62,098 nt of DNA from assembly GCA_902470905.1 (NCBI GenBank), contig CABRIC010000008.1, positions 1 through 62,098 of the forward strand. Reading direction: 5' to 3'. A model generated the notes under the pieces. The model made no database searches. It saw only the letters and a program-made list of their open reading frames with translations, and had not been told where the DNA came from. The position numbers and the translations under genes were made by a program. Shown here one piece after another: positions 16,158 to 24,459 of the stretch (position 1 is the first letter of the stretch; every line of letters begins with the position of its first letter). Origin of the DNA: an uncultured Collinsella sp. GTDB lineage: Bacteria; Actinomycetota; Coriobacteriia; Coriobacteriales; Coriobacteriaceae.

Positions 16158-18074
16158 ATGGTCGCATTCGATCGCAACCCGCAAGACTTCAAGTATCTGC
16201 GCCTGCTGTCGAGACAGTTTCCCACCGAACAATCCGCATTTACCGAAATTATCAACCTCTCGGCCATCCTTAACCTACCCAAGGGCACCGAGCATTTTAT
16301 GAGCGACGTGCATGGTGAGTACGAAGCCTTTATGCACATCCTCAACAACTGCTCGGGCGTCGTGCGCGAACATGTCGACGAGATCTTTGGCGACACGCTC
16401 TCCTTTGACGAAAAGGGCGAGCTGTGTACGCTCATCTACTACCCGCGCGAGAAGATCGACCTGGTCCGCAGTCAGCGCGAGGACTCGCCCACCTGGTACA
16501 AGACGATGCTTGACCAGCTCATCATGGTCGCTCGCTCACTTTCAAGCCGCTACACGCGCTCCAAGGTGCGTAAGGCCATCCCGCGCGATTACGCCTATAT
16601 CATCGACGAGTTGTTGCACACGCACCCGGACGAGAACAACTATCGCGTGCGCTATCACGAGCGCATCGTGGAGTCCATCCTGGAGACCGCCAGCGCCGAC
16701 GACTTTATTGAGTCGCTCGCCTCGCTCATCAAGCGCCTGGCCGTCGACCACCTGCACCTGGTGGGCGACATCTTCGACCGCGGCGGCGGCGCGGCCAAGA
16801 TTATGGACCGTCTGCTCACCTACCATTCGCTCGACATCCAGTGGGGCAACCACGACCTGCTGTGGATGGGCGCTGCGGCCGGTGAGCCCGCCTGCATCGC
16901 CACGGTGTTGCGCAACAACCTACGCTACGACAACTACGAGATCCTGGAGAACGACTACGGCATCTCGCTGCGTGAGCTTGTCGCCTTTGCCGATGCCACC
17001 TACACCGCCGGTGAGTCCATCACCCCGCTGATCAAGGCCATCAACGTGCTGCTCTTTAAGCTCGAGGGCCAGATTATCCAGCGCCACCCCGAGTTCGATA
17101 TGACCGACCGCCTGTTACTCGACAAGATCGACCACGACACCGGCACGGTCACGCTCGCCGACGGCAGCGTGTGGCCGCTCACGACCAACGACTTCCCCAC
17201 CGTCGACCCGGCGGACCCCTATACGCTCACGTCTCAGGAGCAGCACATCATCGACAAGCTCGTGTCCGAGTTTGTCACCGCCGATCACCTGCATCGCCAT
17301 ATCGATTTCCTCTATTCCCACGGCTCGATGTACAAGGTCGCCAACGGCAACCTGCTCTTCCATGGCTGCGTGCCGCTCAACGAGGACGGCACCTTTAGCA
17401 GCATGAACTGCCTGGGCACCTGGCACGCTGGCCGTGATTATCTCGATTTTTGCGACCACATCGCCCGCCGCGCGTGGCGCGTGGGCGACCGCGATGCCCT
17501 CGACTGGATGTGGTACCTGTGGATTGGCTTCAATTCACCCGCCAGCGGACGCCTGGTGCGTACCTTTGAGCGCGCCTATATCGCCGATAAGAGCACCTGG
17601 GTCGAGCCGATGGACCCGTATTTTACGCTTACCAAGTCGCCCTCGGTCTGCGATGATATCATGCGCGAGTTTGGCGTCGCGCCCATGGCATGCTCGCCGA
17701 CCGGCCACATCATCAACGGCCACACGCCCGTTAAAACCACCAAGGGCGAGCAGCCCATCCGCGCCGAGGGCAAGCTGCTGGTCATCGATGGCGGCTTCTG
17801 CCGCGCTTACCATCCCAAGACGGGCATCGCCGGCTATACGCTCATCTCGAGCTCGCGCGGCTGCCGCCTCAAGTCGCACCGGGCCTTTACGACGGTTGCC
17901 GAGGCACTCACGCGCAACGTGGACATCGAAAGCGAGACCAACCGTTTTGACCAAGCGGACCGTCGCCGCATGGTGAGCGACACCGATACTGGCGCCAAGA
18001 TCCGCAGCCAAATCCAAGACCTGCGTCAGCTGCTCGATGCATATAGAAACGGTGCTATCGAGGAGCGCGCCTAG
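16158..18074 (+). CDS. fbp: Fructose-1,6-bisphosphatase, class III
   Basis: The 638-residue protein is the class III (FBPase_2, Bacillus-type) enzyme that converts fructose 1,6-bisphosphate to fructose 6-phosphate in gluconeogenesis. The calcineurin-like metal site is visible: MSDVHGEYEAF, LVGDIFDRGGGAAK, IQWGNHDLLWMGAA and, towards the C-terminus, HIINGHTPVKTTKGE. Length fits the family (~640-670). ATG 16158 has GGAAGGTG 4 nt upstream; an ATG 15 codons earlier has none and lies within the upstream palindrome region. The palindrome suggests specific regulation, perhaps by carbon supply (inference). The first GtrA gene follows after 78 nt and may be cotranscribed. Confidence 0.96.
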   Translation: MVAFDRNPQDFKYLRLLSRQFPTEQSAFTEIINLSAILNLPKGTEHFMSDVHGEYEAFMHILNNCSGVVREHVDEIFGDTLSFDEKGELCTLIYYPREKIDLVRSQREDSPTWYKTMLDQLIMVARSLSSRYTRSKVRKAIPRDYAYIIDELLHTHPDENNYRVRYHERIVESILETASADDFIESLASLIKRLAVDHLHLVGDIFDRGGGAAKIMDRLLTYHSLDIQWGNHDLLWMGAAAGEPACIATVLRNNLRYDNYEILENDYGISLRELVAFADATYTAGESITPLIKAINVLLFKLEGQIIQRHPEFDMTDRLLLDKIDHDTGTVTLADGSVWPLTTNDFPTVDPADPYTLTSQEQHIIDKLVSEFVTADHLHRHIDFLYSHGSMYKVANGNLLFHGCVPLNEDGTFSSMNCLGTWHAGRDYLDFCDHIARRAWRVGDRDALDWMWYLWIGFNSPASGRLVRTFERAYIADKSTWVEPMDPYFTLTKSPSVCDDIMREFGVAPMACSPTGHIINGHTPVKTTKGEQPIRAEGKLLVIDGGFCRAYHPKTGIAGYTLISSSRGCRLKSHRAFTTVAEALTRNVDIESETNRFDQADRRRMVSDTDTGAKIRSQIQDLRQLLDAYRNGAIEERA

Positions 18075-18152
18075 CACCACCCGCGGGGATTGGCTAAACT
18101 TGCTGAGTTTGTCATCCCCACGGCGTCCCCGCGCCACCCTAAGGCAGGTACC

Positions 18153-18548
18153 ATGCAAAAGCTCCTTGCGCAGATCATGAAATTTGGCGTCGTCGGTGTC
18201 ATTGCCACGGTTATCGACTTTGGCATTATGAATCTGCTCCACTACGGTCTCGGCCTCAACATCCTAATCGCCAACACCAGCGGCTTTATCATCTCGCTCA
18301 TCTTTAACTACCTCGCAAGCATGAAGTACGTGTTTGCGCACAAGGAAGGCATGAACCGCCGCCGCGAGTTCATCATCTTTGTCGTGCTGTCCGTGATCGG
18401 TTTGGTGCTCAACGACGGCATCGTGCTGGCGCTCAACGCCGGCCTGGGACTCGAGGCCAATATCGCCAAGATCTGCGCCACCGCGCTTGTCATGGTCTAC
18501 AACTTTGTGACCCGAAAAATCTTCCTGGAGGGCGACGAGACAAAATAG
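18153..18548 (+). CDS. GtrA family membrane protein (first of a tandem pair)
   Basis: A 131-residue protein with four hydrophobic segments and the GtrA signature KFGVVGVIATVIDFGIMNLL at the start. FNYLASMKYVFAHKEGMNRR follows in the middle, and NFVTRKIFLEG is at the end. GtrA proteins are proposed to move lipid-linked sugars (for example undecaprenyl-phosphate-glucose or decaprenyl-phosphate-arabinose) across the membrane for cell-wall glycan decoration. ATG 18153 follows AAGGCAGG. It lies just after fbp, and its close paralogue is 220 nt downstream. No glycosyltransferase partner is adjacent, so the sugar is unknown. Confidence 0.88.
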   Translation: MQKLLAQIMKFGVVGVIATVIDFGIMNLLHYGLGLNILIANTSGFIISLIFNYLASMKYVFAHKEGMNRRREFIIFVVLSVIGLVLNDGIVLALNAGLGLEANIAKICATALVMVYNFVTRKIFLEGDETK

Positions 18549-18574
18549 CTCGAAACCCCTGCAGCATTACGGCG

Positions 18575-18614
18575 CCCACGGACGACGCGCACTCAGCGCA
18601 GTATCGTCCGTGGG
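18575..18614 (+). terminator. Long hairpin between the two GtrA genes
   Basis: CCCACGGACGA pairs with TCGTCCGTGGG around an 18-nt loop. No T-run follows, so it may be a processing or weak termination structure. A possible promoter (TTGTAA...TAAAGT) for the second GtrA gene lies near 18712-18730. Confidence 0.5.
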
Positions 18615-18767
18615 TGTCGCTCGTTTACGGGCAAATTTTCAACGTTTGCGGATTAGCTCTTGAAAATTTGGCGAGTTCATATAGTTCTTGGCAAAGACCT
18701 TACGTTTCCCTTGTAAAAGCTCTAAAGTATCCTCTGCTCGATTCATCAACGCATTGGATGTGATTAC

Positions 18768-19175
18768 GTGCGCAAGGCGCTGGCACAACCTCATACCAAG
18801 CAGTTCCTCAAGTTTGCTGTCGTGGGTCTTATCTCCTTTGGCATCGACTGGGGCATGCTCATTGCGCTCGTCGAGCTGTTCCACCTCGACTTTTTGATGA
18901 GCACCACGGTTTCGTTTATCACGTCCGTCGTGGTCAACTACTGGCTCAGCATGAAGTACGTGTTCGACCACCGCGAAGGCATGAGCCGCAAGCGCGAGTT
19001 CACGATCTTCACCATCCTGTCGGTGATCGGCCTGGGCCTCAACGACCTGTACATGTTTGTGGGCGTCACGTTTTTGAGCATCGGCTACCAGGCCATGAAG
19101 GCCATCGCCACGTTCCTCGTCACCTGGTACAACTACTTCAGCCGCCGCTTCTTCCTCGAGGGCGCACGGTCATAG
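18768..19175 (+). CDS. GtrA family membrane protein (second of the pair)
   Basis: The 135-residue four-helix GtrA protein shares with its neighbour the patterns KFAVVGLISFGIDWGML, SMKYVFDHREGMSRKREF and ILSVIGLGLND. They are recent tandem paralogues that have since diverged, notably in the first loop. The frame starts with GTG 18768; no in-frame ATG or strong ribosome site is upstream, so this start is only moderately certain. A strong terminator closes the unit. The same role as its neighbour is likely (flipping a lipid-linked sugar), possibly as a heterodimer or with a different sugar. Confidence 0.86.
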   Translation: MRKALAQPHTKQFLKFAVVGLISFGIDWGMLIALVELFHLDFLMSTTVSFITSVVVNYWLSMKYVFDHREGMSRKREFTIFTILSVIGLGLNDLYMFVGVTFLSIGYQAMKAIATFLVTWYNYFSRRFFLEGARS

Positions 19176-19201
19176 TCGATTCACTATTTGCTTGAATGTA
19201 T

Positions 19202-19235
19202 AACCGGTTGGAATTCCCATTCCAACCGGTTTTTT
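19202..19235 (+). terminator. Rho-independent terminator after the GtrA pair
   Basis: AACCGGTTGGA pairs with TCCAACCGGTT, followed by TTTT. Confidence 0.95.
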
Positions 19236-19274
19236 GTTTGCCGAGAGATCCGGCGACCCAGTCCCATTCGCACG

Positions 19275-19312
19275 AAAAACGGGCGGCCCGGATGTTTGTC
19301 CGAACCGCCCGT
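19275..19312 (-). terminator. Rho-independent terminator of the DUF4430 operon
   Basis: On the minus strand ACGGGCGG pairs with CCGCCCGT, with CGGA/TCCG further in, followed by TTTTTCG. It ends the two-gene riboswitch operon. Confidence 0.88.
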
Positions 19313-19334
19313 CTGGCGCGCTATGTCGAGGCCT

Positions 19335-20237
19335 CTAGCCTGTAACGTAATACCAGACTACGTTGTCGCCGTTTGAGAGAACGTAGTTACTACAGGCCGT
19401 CATGGGCGTTGTGCCGTTGACGGAGTACATCCACCCGCTCGTGCCGCCGTACTGTTTCTCGGCCAAACCACCAATCGCGGAAACATACGTGCCGTACGAC
19501 GAGCCGTGTGCGTTGACAGAAAGGCCTAGCGCGCACAGGGCATCGTAAACGGTAGCGCCTTCGTTAAAGGTAAAGGTGCCGCCAGAGGACACGGGATTGC
19601 CCACAGCGCTCGATGTGACCGAAACCGTCACCGTAACGTAGTTGGACTCCTGTGAGCCGCTTTGGCTGCCCGAGGAGGCGTTTCCACCATTAGAGGATGA
19701 GGCTCCATCAGACGACTGGCCACCGCCCGAAGAAGCACCGCCAGACGCATTGGAAGTATCACCGGCTCCCGTATTTTGGGCAGCGGATTTATCGCCAGAC
19801 TTCTTGCCGCCCCGGTCCTCGGACTTCTTGCTATCCGAGTTTTTGTCCGATTCCTTGTTTGAAGACTCGGAATCGTCCTTGGCGTCGTTCGAACCCTTGG
19901 GCTCGTCTTTTGCATCATTCGAAGATTTGGAATCCTTGGAACTAGCCTCGCCCGAAGCGGCAGACGAGCCAGATCCCTTGGTGTCCTTGGCGACGACGCT
20001 CTCCCCCGTCACGGTCTGAACGATCCAGTCAATGGACCAGGCGCCGCTCTCGGAAGGATGGACGAAGCCCAGCGAGACGACGATCAGAATGGTGCACGCG
20101 GCAGCAAGAACGCCAAGGAGCGCCTTGCGACGAGAGGCGGACGCCGCCGAAGCGGCGCCCTGTTGCTTTGCATCGTCGAACTGAATGAACGAGGAATCTG
20201 GTTGCTTGGGGTCAGCGTCCTTGGATTTATTGGACAC
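19335..20237 (-). CDS. Membrane-anchored DUF4430 protein
   Basis: About 300 residues: a short cytoplasmic N-terminus, one transmembrane segment (LLGVLAAACTILIVVSLGFV), and ~130 residues of Ser/Lys/Asp/Gly-rich linker. The C-terminal DUF4430 domain contains GTFTFNEGATVYDALCAL, GWMYSVNG and VVWYYV. DUF4430 resembles the C-terminal domain of transcobalamin/intrinsic factor. The upstream gene's TAG stop (20249-20247) is directly followed by GTG 20246. I prefer GTG 20237, which has AGGTGAGG just upstream; either way translation is probably coupled. It is second in the riboswitch-controlled operon. A cobalamin- or corrinoid-binding role at the cell surface is inference. Confidence 0.85.
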   Translation of the reverse strand: MSNKSKDADPKQPDSSFIQFDDAKQQGAASAASASRRKALLGVLAAACTILIVVSLGFVHPSESGAWSIDWIVQTVTGESVVAKDTKGSGSSAASGEASSKDSKSSNDAKDEPKGSNDAKDDSESSNKESDKNSDSKKSEDRGGKKSGDKSAAQNTGAGDTSNASGGASSGGGQSSDGASSSNGGNASSGSQSGSQESNYVTVTVSVTSSAVGNPVSSGGTFTFNEGATVYDALCALGLSVNAHGSSYGTYVSAIGGLAEKQYGGTSGWMYSVNGTTPMTACSNYVLSNGDNVVWYYVTG

Positions 20238-20246
20238 AACCCTCAC

Positions 20247-23200
20247 CTACCGACGTTTGGTGAACACGAACACGCCGACGATGGTGAGACCGATGACGCC
20301 GGCGGCAACGCCAACAATGGCGAGCGGGTTGGTGCCAGTCTCCTGCTCGGAAGCACTAGAGGACTTCTTAGCAGTGGTCGTAGAAGCAGCACCCGTATCG
20401 GACTTGGAATCGGACTTCTTGTCGGACTTGCTGTCCTTCTTGTCAGACTTCTTGTCAGACTTCTTCTCGTCCTTCTTATCGGACTTATCGGAGTCCTTCT
20501 TGTCGGACTTGTTGTCCTTGGTCTCGGTCTTGGTCGACACCGTCGTCTTGGTCGTCGGCTTATGACCCGGGGCGACAGCGCCGCCCTTCGAGCCGGAGCC
20601 GGAACCCGTGCCAGTGCCAGCGCCAGTGCCGGAACCAGTACCGGTACCAGAACCGCCGCCGCCATTCGAACCAGCGCCGCCATTACCGCCAGGGTTAACG
20701 GCATTCTTGGTCCACTTGGCATACAGCGTCAGATCGGCCGTCACCGGCGTGCTAAAGTCATACGCCTGCGTGCAAGCCTCATCGGTATACCAACCGCCGA
20801 AAGTGTAGCCATCGCGCGTCGGGTCGGCCGGCTTGACCAGCTTGCCATCGGCCGTAGCAACAAACTTAGTGTCGCAAGCAGACCCGCCGTTGGAGTTAAA
20901 GGCAACCGTCCAAGACTCGACAGCTCCAAGTTTAAACAGCGTGCCCGAATCATTAATGTAGTAGAGATTGCCAGAAGCATCGGCAATGACCGGAGAGTCA
21001 CAGTACTGGTAATGGCCAGCCGCATCATAAATCTGCGTCGCCTCTGCATCGCCGAGCGTATAGCGATACACGCCACCACCAGCAGAGTAGTTGACGTAAT
21101 CCTTGCTATCCGCGCTGTTAACGGTGAAGTACACATAGGTCTTGCCGCCCTGAACACTCACCAGCGGAGTAGCAGCAATACCGTTGAGGCCAGCCGGCAG
21201 CGCCTTGCCGTCGGCAGCAGCGACCATCGTGGTCTTACCCGTCTTCAGGTTATAGAGAACCAGAGCAGAGCCAGTAGCCGTCTGTCCGCCGACAATCAGA
21301 TTGTCACCAGACACCGCAGGGGCGCTCAGATTATTCGTAAGGCCCAGATCAACCGTCTTCTGTTCACTCAGCACGCCCTTCGCCGAAAGCGAAATCACAT
21401 GGAGCTTTCCGTCGTGCGTCATCTGATAGAAGGTCGAGCCATTGGACGGATCGGCAATGCAATCGGCATTTGCGACAGCGCCGAGCTTCATGGTCGAAAC
21501 GACATCGCCCGTCGTCTTATCAATGCACTTAAGCGTACCCGCGCTCGTAGGAACGATGGCATACTTATCCGTCAAAGCCGCACCAGTCCAGTAATAGCCC
21601 TCGGCAGGGTCGATGTTCTGCCAAGAAACTTCGCCCGTGGCAATCTTAATGCGCGCAAAGGAGCCGTTGCCGTAGGTCGCATTGTAATTCTCGTCATACG
21701 AAATATCGACCGAGCCTACATAGACGTACTCGCCGTCCGAAACGACGGTGCAGGAGCTCTGCGTCAAGTCCGTCAAACCAGGCGTCAGCCACTTGCAGAT
21801 CAGCTTGTCTGCAGTAATCGCCTGGACCGCACCGCCGTTGAGCGGAACGATGATAAGGCCATTGGTATAGATCGGACGAGAGGTATAGCTCACCTTGGAG
21901 GCAAGCGGCGCAGAGGCAACCTTTTTGCCCGTGGACGAATCGATCTTAATGAGCTCGTTCTCGGTCGCGATGTACACAAAGCCGTTAGCAATGACAGGCT
22001 CGCTGCAGTTGGCATACTGCTGACCAGACTCGGCCTTCCAATCGAAGGCCCACTTAAGACCGGCGGCCTGCGCAGGCGTCTTGGCATCCGTTACGGTCGA
22101 ACCGTTGCCACTGTTGCCGTAGCCGGCCCACTCGGCATCCCAATCAGGAGTCGTCGCACCCGGGTCCACGACAATCTTGTCGGGATCGGGCATGGCCGAA
22201 TCGTCGGTGGTATAGGCAAGTGTGACCTTATCGCCGCTCTTGAGCGTAATCTGATTAGCGCAGAGTAAGGAGGGCTCTCCATTGATATACAGGTGCCAAT
22301 ATTTGTTGGTCGCACCATCATAGCCGTACGTCTCGTCTTCGAATGGCGAGTTGATGGAATTGAGGAACCAGTACTCACCACTCTGGGAGCCGTTGTACGT
22401 AACGCCCTTGGCCTTCAGAACCGTCTCAATAAGGTTCTGGGCAGTAGAGCCTTCGGGCAGAGAAACGTTGCTTGCCGAGCCCCAGCGAGCATTGTTGCCG
22501 TTGACATCGGGACCGATAACATCGACAGACCCAAGAACCTGGCCAGGAAGGGCATCGGCGTCAGCACCATACATAAAGGTGACGGCATCGCCCTCATGGA
22601 GCTCGTAGGCACCGGCGCCAACGTCGGCGAACTTGCCATTTACGTAGAAGCGCCAATAGCTATTGGTCGCAGCATCCCAGCCATAGGACTTACCATCGAA
22701 CGGCGAATAAATGCCGTTGAGGAACCAGCCCCAAGACGATTCGCTAGCATCGAGCTTAAGGCCGGTCTGCTCAAGGAGATCCTTGGCAGTGGAGCCTGCC
22801 TTGAGACTCGTCTGACCCGTCGAAGCCCAAACCTGCTGCTTGCCGTCCTTGTCCTTACCGAGAACCTGAACAGAAGCATGGACAGAATCGGACGGCAACT
22901 GGTCGCCCCAGCCACCGTAGAACCACGTGACGGTATCGCCGGCATGGATGGTGACATTGTCCGCCGTATAGTCACTCGACTTGCCGTTGATGAACAGCTG
23001 CCAATAGGTCGAATAATCTTGGGGCGTACCCAGCTCAACACCGTTGTACTTAAGGCTCAGAATGAAGGAGCCCGCAGCAACGGCGTCAATGTCGTTCGCC
23101 TCGAGTGCGACCTTCGTAAGATCAAGCGCGCTCGAACCGGACGTCACCACATACTGCGTATTATCGACCCAAGTCTGAGTCTTGCCCTGGGCATCGCGAC

Positions 23201-24110
23201 CAATGACGGTCACATTTGCGGCAACCTGGTCTTTAACGACAGGGGACGAGCTACCAGCCGTATAGGCAAACTCAATCTTCTGCCCCTGGGTGAGCTTGAC
23301 GCTGCTCGCGCCAACCGAGGAAGACGCGCCGTCGACGAACAGCTGCCAGAAGGCATAAGTCGTCGGATCGTAGGCAAGCGTGCGACCATCGCTCGGGGAT
23401 GTGATGCTTTCGAGGTAGAAACCGTATGCCGTGTTCGGTTCGTACTTCGCCTTGAAGCCCGTCTTCTCCTGCAGCTTAATGAAGGCATCCGCAGCCGTCG
23501 CGCCCTCGTCGAGCTTGAGCTGCGTAGGTGCCACCCAGGTCTGAGCCTTGCCGTCGGCATCGGTGCCGATAATCGAGAACGAGACCTCGACCTGCTTCTT
23601 GGCGACATCGCCGGTTTCTGTCGGGTTCTCTGTCTGGATGGCAGCCGCGGCGGCAGATCCTGCTTGGCCAGCGGATGCCGTCGAAGACTGCTCGCTCGTG
23701 GCAGGGCTCTCCCCCGTCGCCGAGCCTTCGTCGCCAGTTGCCGCCTCAGTTGTGGCGACACTAGTTGCAGACGCGCTCCCAGAATCCGAAACCTCGGCGC
23801 CGCTCTGCTCAGCGGCACCGCCCGCAAGCGCTGCGTCCTCGCCCGGCGTCGCAGCCTGAGCCACAGCCTCGGCAATGCCCTCAGCGCCCTCGGCCCACAG
23901 CTGAGCCGGCGTGGTGCCAAAGGCCATCGCGAAGGCCAGGAATGCCACCAGGCCGCGCTTGGCTACACCGCGCGCAATCGCGCCACGGCGATGCGAGACG
24001 CGCTGGCGCTCGTCCTCAAACATATCCATTTGTCTCCTACTGTCTGTACTTGGAGCGTTGCCTTGAGACTGCCCCACGTCATCGCGCATGTTGCGCTCGA
24101 GTTCCCCCAT
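20247..24110 (-). CDS. Large surface protein: four DUF4430-like repeats, beta-propeller, InlB repeat
   Basis: 1287 residues. A long basic N-region and hydrophobic signal core (~53-72) precede an Ala/Ser/Glu-rich stretch. Four DUF4430-like repeats follow (~175-287, ~298-405, ~412-520, ~527-640), each with a W-x-[LF]-[FY]-[VI]-[DN]-G signature: FWQLFVDG, YWQLFING, YWRFYVNG, YWHLYING. A PQQ-type beta-propeller (~690-1090) comes next, then an InlB/Listeria-Bacteroides repeat (DGYTFGGWYTDEACTQAYDF), a Gly/Ser/Lys linker, a transmembrane helix and KRR. EQETGTNP before the helix is only a degenerate sorting signal. ATG 24110 follows GGAGGGAAGGGGG; ATG 24029 (AGGAG, 4 nt spacing) is an alternative. 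A cobalamin riboswitch lies directly upstream, so B12 capture is the leading hypothesis. Confidence 0.88.
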   Translation of the reverse strand: MGELERNMRDDVGQSQGNAPSTDSRRQMDMFEDERQRVSHRRGAIARGVAKRGLVAFLAFAMAFGTTPAQLWAEGAEGIAEAVAQAATPGEDAALAGGAAEQSGAEVSDSGSASATSVATTEAATGDEGSATGESPATSEQSSTASAGQAGSAAAAAIQTENPTETGDVAKKQVEVSFSIIGTDADGKAQTWVAPTQLKLDEGATAADAFIKLQEKTGFKAKYEPNTAYGFYLESITSPSDGRTLAYDPTTYAFWQLFVDGASSSVGASSVKLTQGQKIEFAYTAGSSSPVVKDQVAANVTVIGRDAQGKTQTWVDNTQYVVTSGSSALDLTKVALEANDIDAVAAGSFILSLKYNGVELGTPQDYSTYWQLFINGKSSDYTADNVTIHAGDTVTWFYGGWGDQLPSDSVHASVQVLGKDKDGKQQVWASTGQTSLKAGSTAKDLLEQTGLKLDASESSWGWFLNGIYSPFDGKSYGWDAATNSYWRFYVNGKFADVGAGAYELHEGDAVTFMYGADADALPGQVLGSVDVIGPDVNGNNARWGSASNVSLPEGSTAQNLIETVLKAKGVTYNGSQSGEYWFLNSINSPFEDETYGYDGATNKYWHLYINGEPSLLCANQITLKSGDKVTLAYTTDDSAMPDPDKIVVDPGATTPDWDAEWAGYGNSGNGSTVTDAKTPAQAAGLKWAFDWKAESGQQYANCSEPVIANGFVYIATENELIKIDSSTGKKVASAPLASKVSYTSRPIYTNGLIIVPLNGGAVQAITADKLICKWLTPGLTDLTQSSCTVVSDGEYVYVGSVDISYDENYNATYGNGSFARIKIATGEVSWQNIDPAEGYYWTGAALTDKYAIVPTSAGTLKCIDKTTGDVVSTMKLGAVANADCIADPSNGSTFYQMTHDGKLHVISLSAKGVLSEQKTVDLGLTNNLSAPAVSGDNLIVGGQTATGSALVLYNLKTGKTTMVAAADGKALPAGLNGIAATPLVSVQGGKTYVYFTVNSADSKDYVNYSAGGGVYRYTLGDAEATQIYDAAGHYQYCDSPVIADASGNLYYINDSGTLFKLGAVESWTVAFNSNGGSACDTKFVATADGKLVKPADPTRDGYTFGGWYTDEACTQAYDFSTPVTADLTLYAKWTKNAVNPGGNGGAGSNGGGGSGTGTGSGTGAGTGTGSGSGSKGGAVAPGHKPTTKTTVSTKTETKDNKSDKKDSDKSDKKDEKKSDKKSDKKDSKSDKKSDSKSDTGAASTTTAKKSSSASEQETGTNPLAIVGVAAGVIGLTIVGVFVFTKRR

Positions 24111-24177
24111 CGGGACCCCCTTCCCTCCAGAGCCCTATGCACACCGGCGGCAAAAGCCGCAGCCGCATGCAAGACGG

Positions 24178-24337
24178 GAGGCGATCCGACTTAACCTTAA
24201 CGACTCGGGCACGTCGTCCGATCTGCGACGCGAGCATCCCGAGCCAAGAGGAATTACGGTTACTGGTACAGCCGGGGACTTGCACCCCGATTCTCCCAAA
24301 TGCGCAGGATAACCGCGCATTCGTGCGTCTCCGCACC
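24178..24337 (-). promoter_or_regulatory. Cobalamin riboswitch
   Basis: The minus-strand RNA contains the B12-riboswitch core GGGAGAAUCGGGGUGCAAGU CCCCGGCUGUACC AGUAACCGUAA, matching the consensus GGGAA..GGUGaAAaUCC..GCuG..CC.GcaACuGUaA. A long arm follows (GGCUCGGG with CCCGAGUC) and the 3' box reads UUAAGUCGGAUCGCC, a diverged form of AGUCAGGA..CCUGCC. Downstream is a GCGGC/GCCGC hairpin with a UUUU loop (24147-24160). CCUCC in the 3' box region (24177-24181) could pair with GGAGG (24124-24128) before ATG 24110, which would give translational control (inference). Family call strong; ligand preference not determinable. Confidence 0.85.
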
Positions 24338-24339
24338 AC

Positions 24340-24367
24340 CATCTAGGCCATCGATTATTACCGTCAA
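24340..24367 (-). promoter_or_regulatory. Promoter of the riboswitch operon
   Basis: On the minus strand TTGACG (24367-24362), a 16-nt spacer and TAGATG (24345-24340) precede the riboswitch by a few nucleotides. The start of transcription should be near 24333. Confidence 0.6.
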
Positions 24368-24380
24368 AATGGTATCACGC

Positions 24381-24408
24381 AAAAGGGCCTCGCACGCAGG
24401 CGAAGCCC
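24381..24408 (-). terminator. Rho-independent terminator after the UbiB-like gene
   Basis: GGGCTTCGC pairs with GCGAGGCCC (one wobble) around a 6-nt loop, followed by TTTT on the minus strand. It separates the kinase operon from the riboswitch promoter. Confidence 0.85.
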
Positions 24409-24459
24409 AAGGTAAAAGCTATTGTTTGCGATAGGAGAATGCGGTGACGGTCGCAGCCT

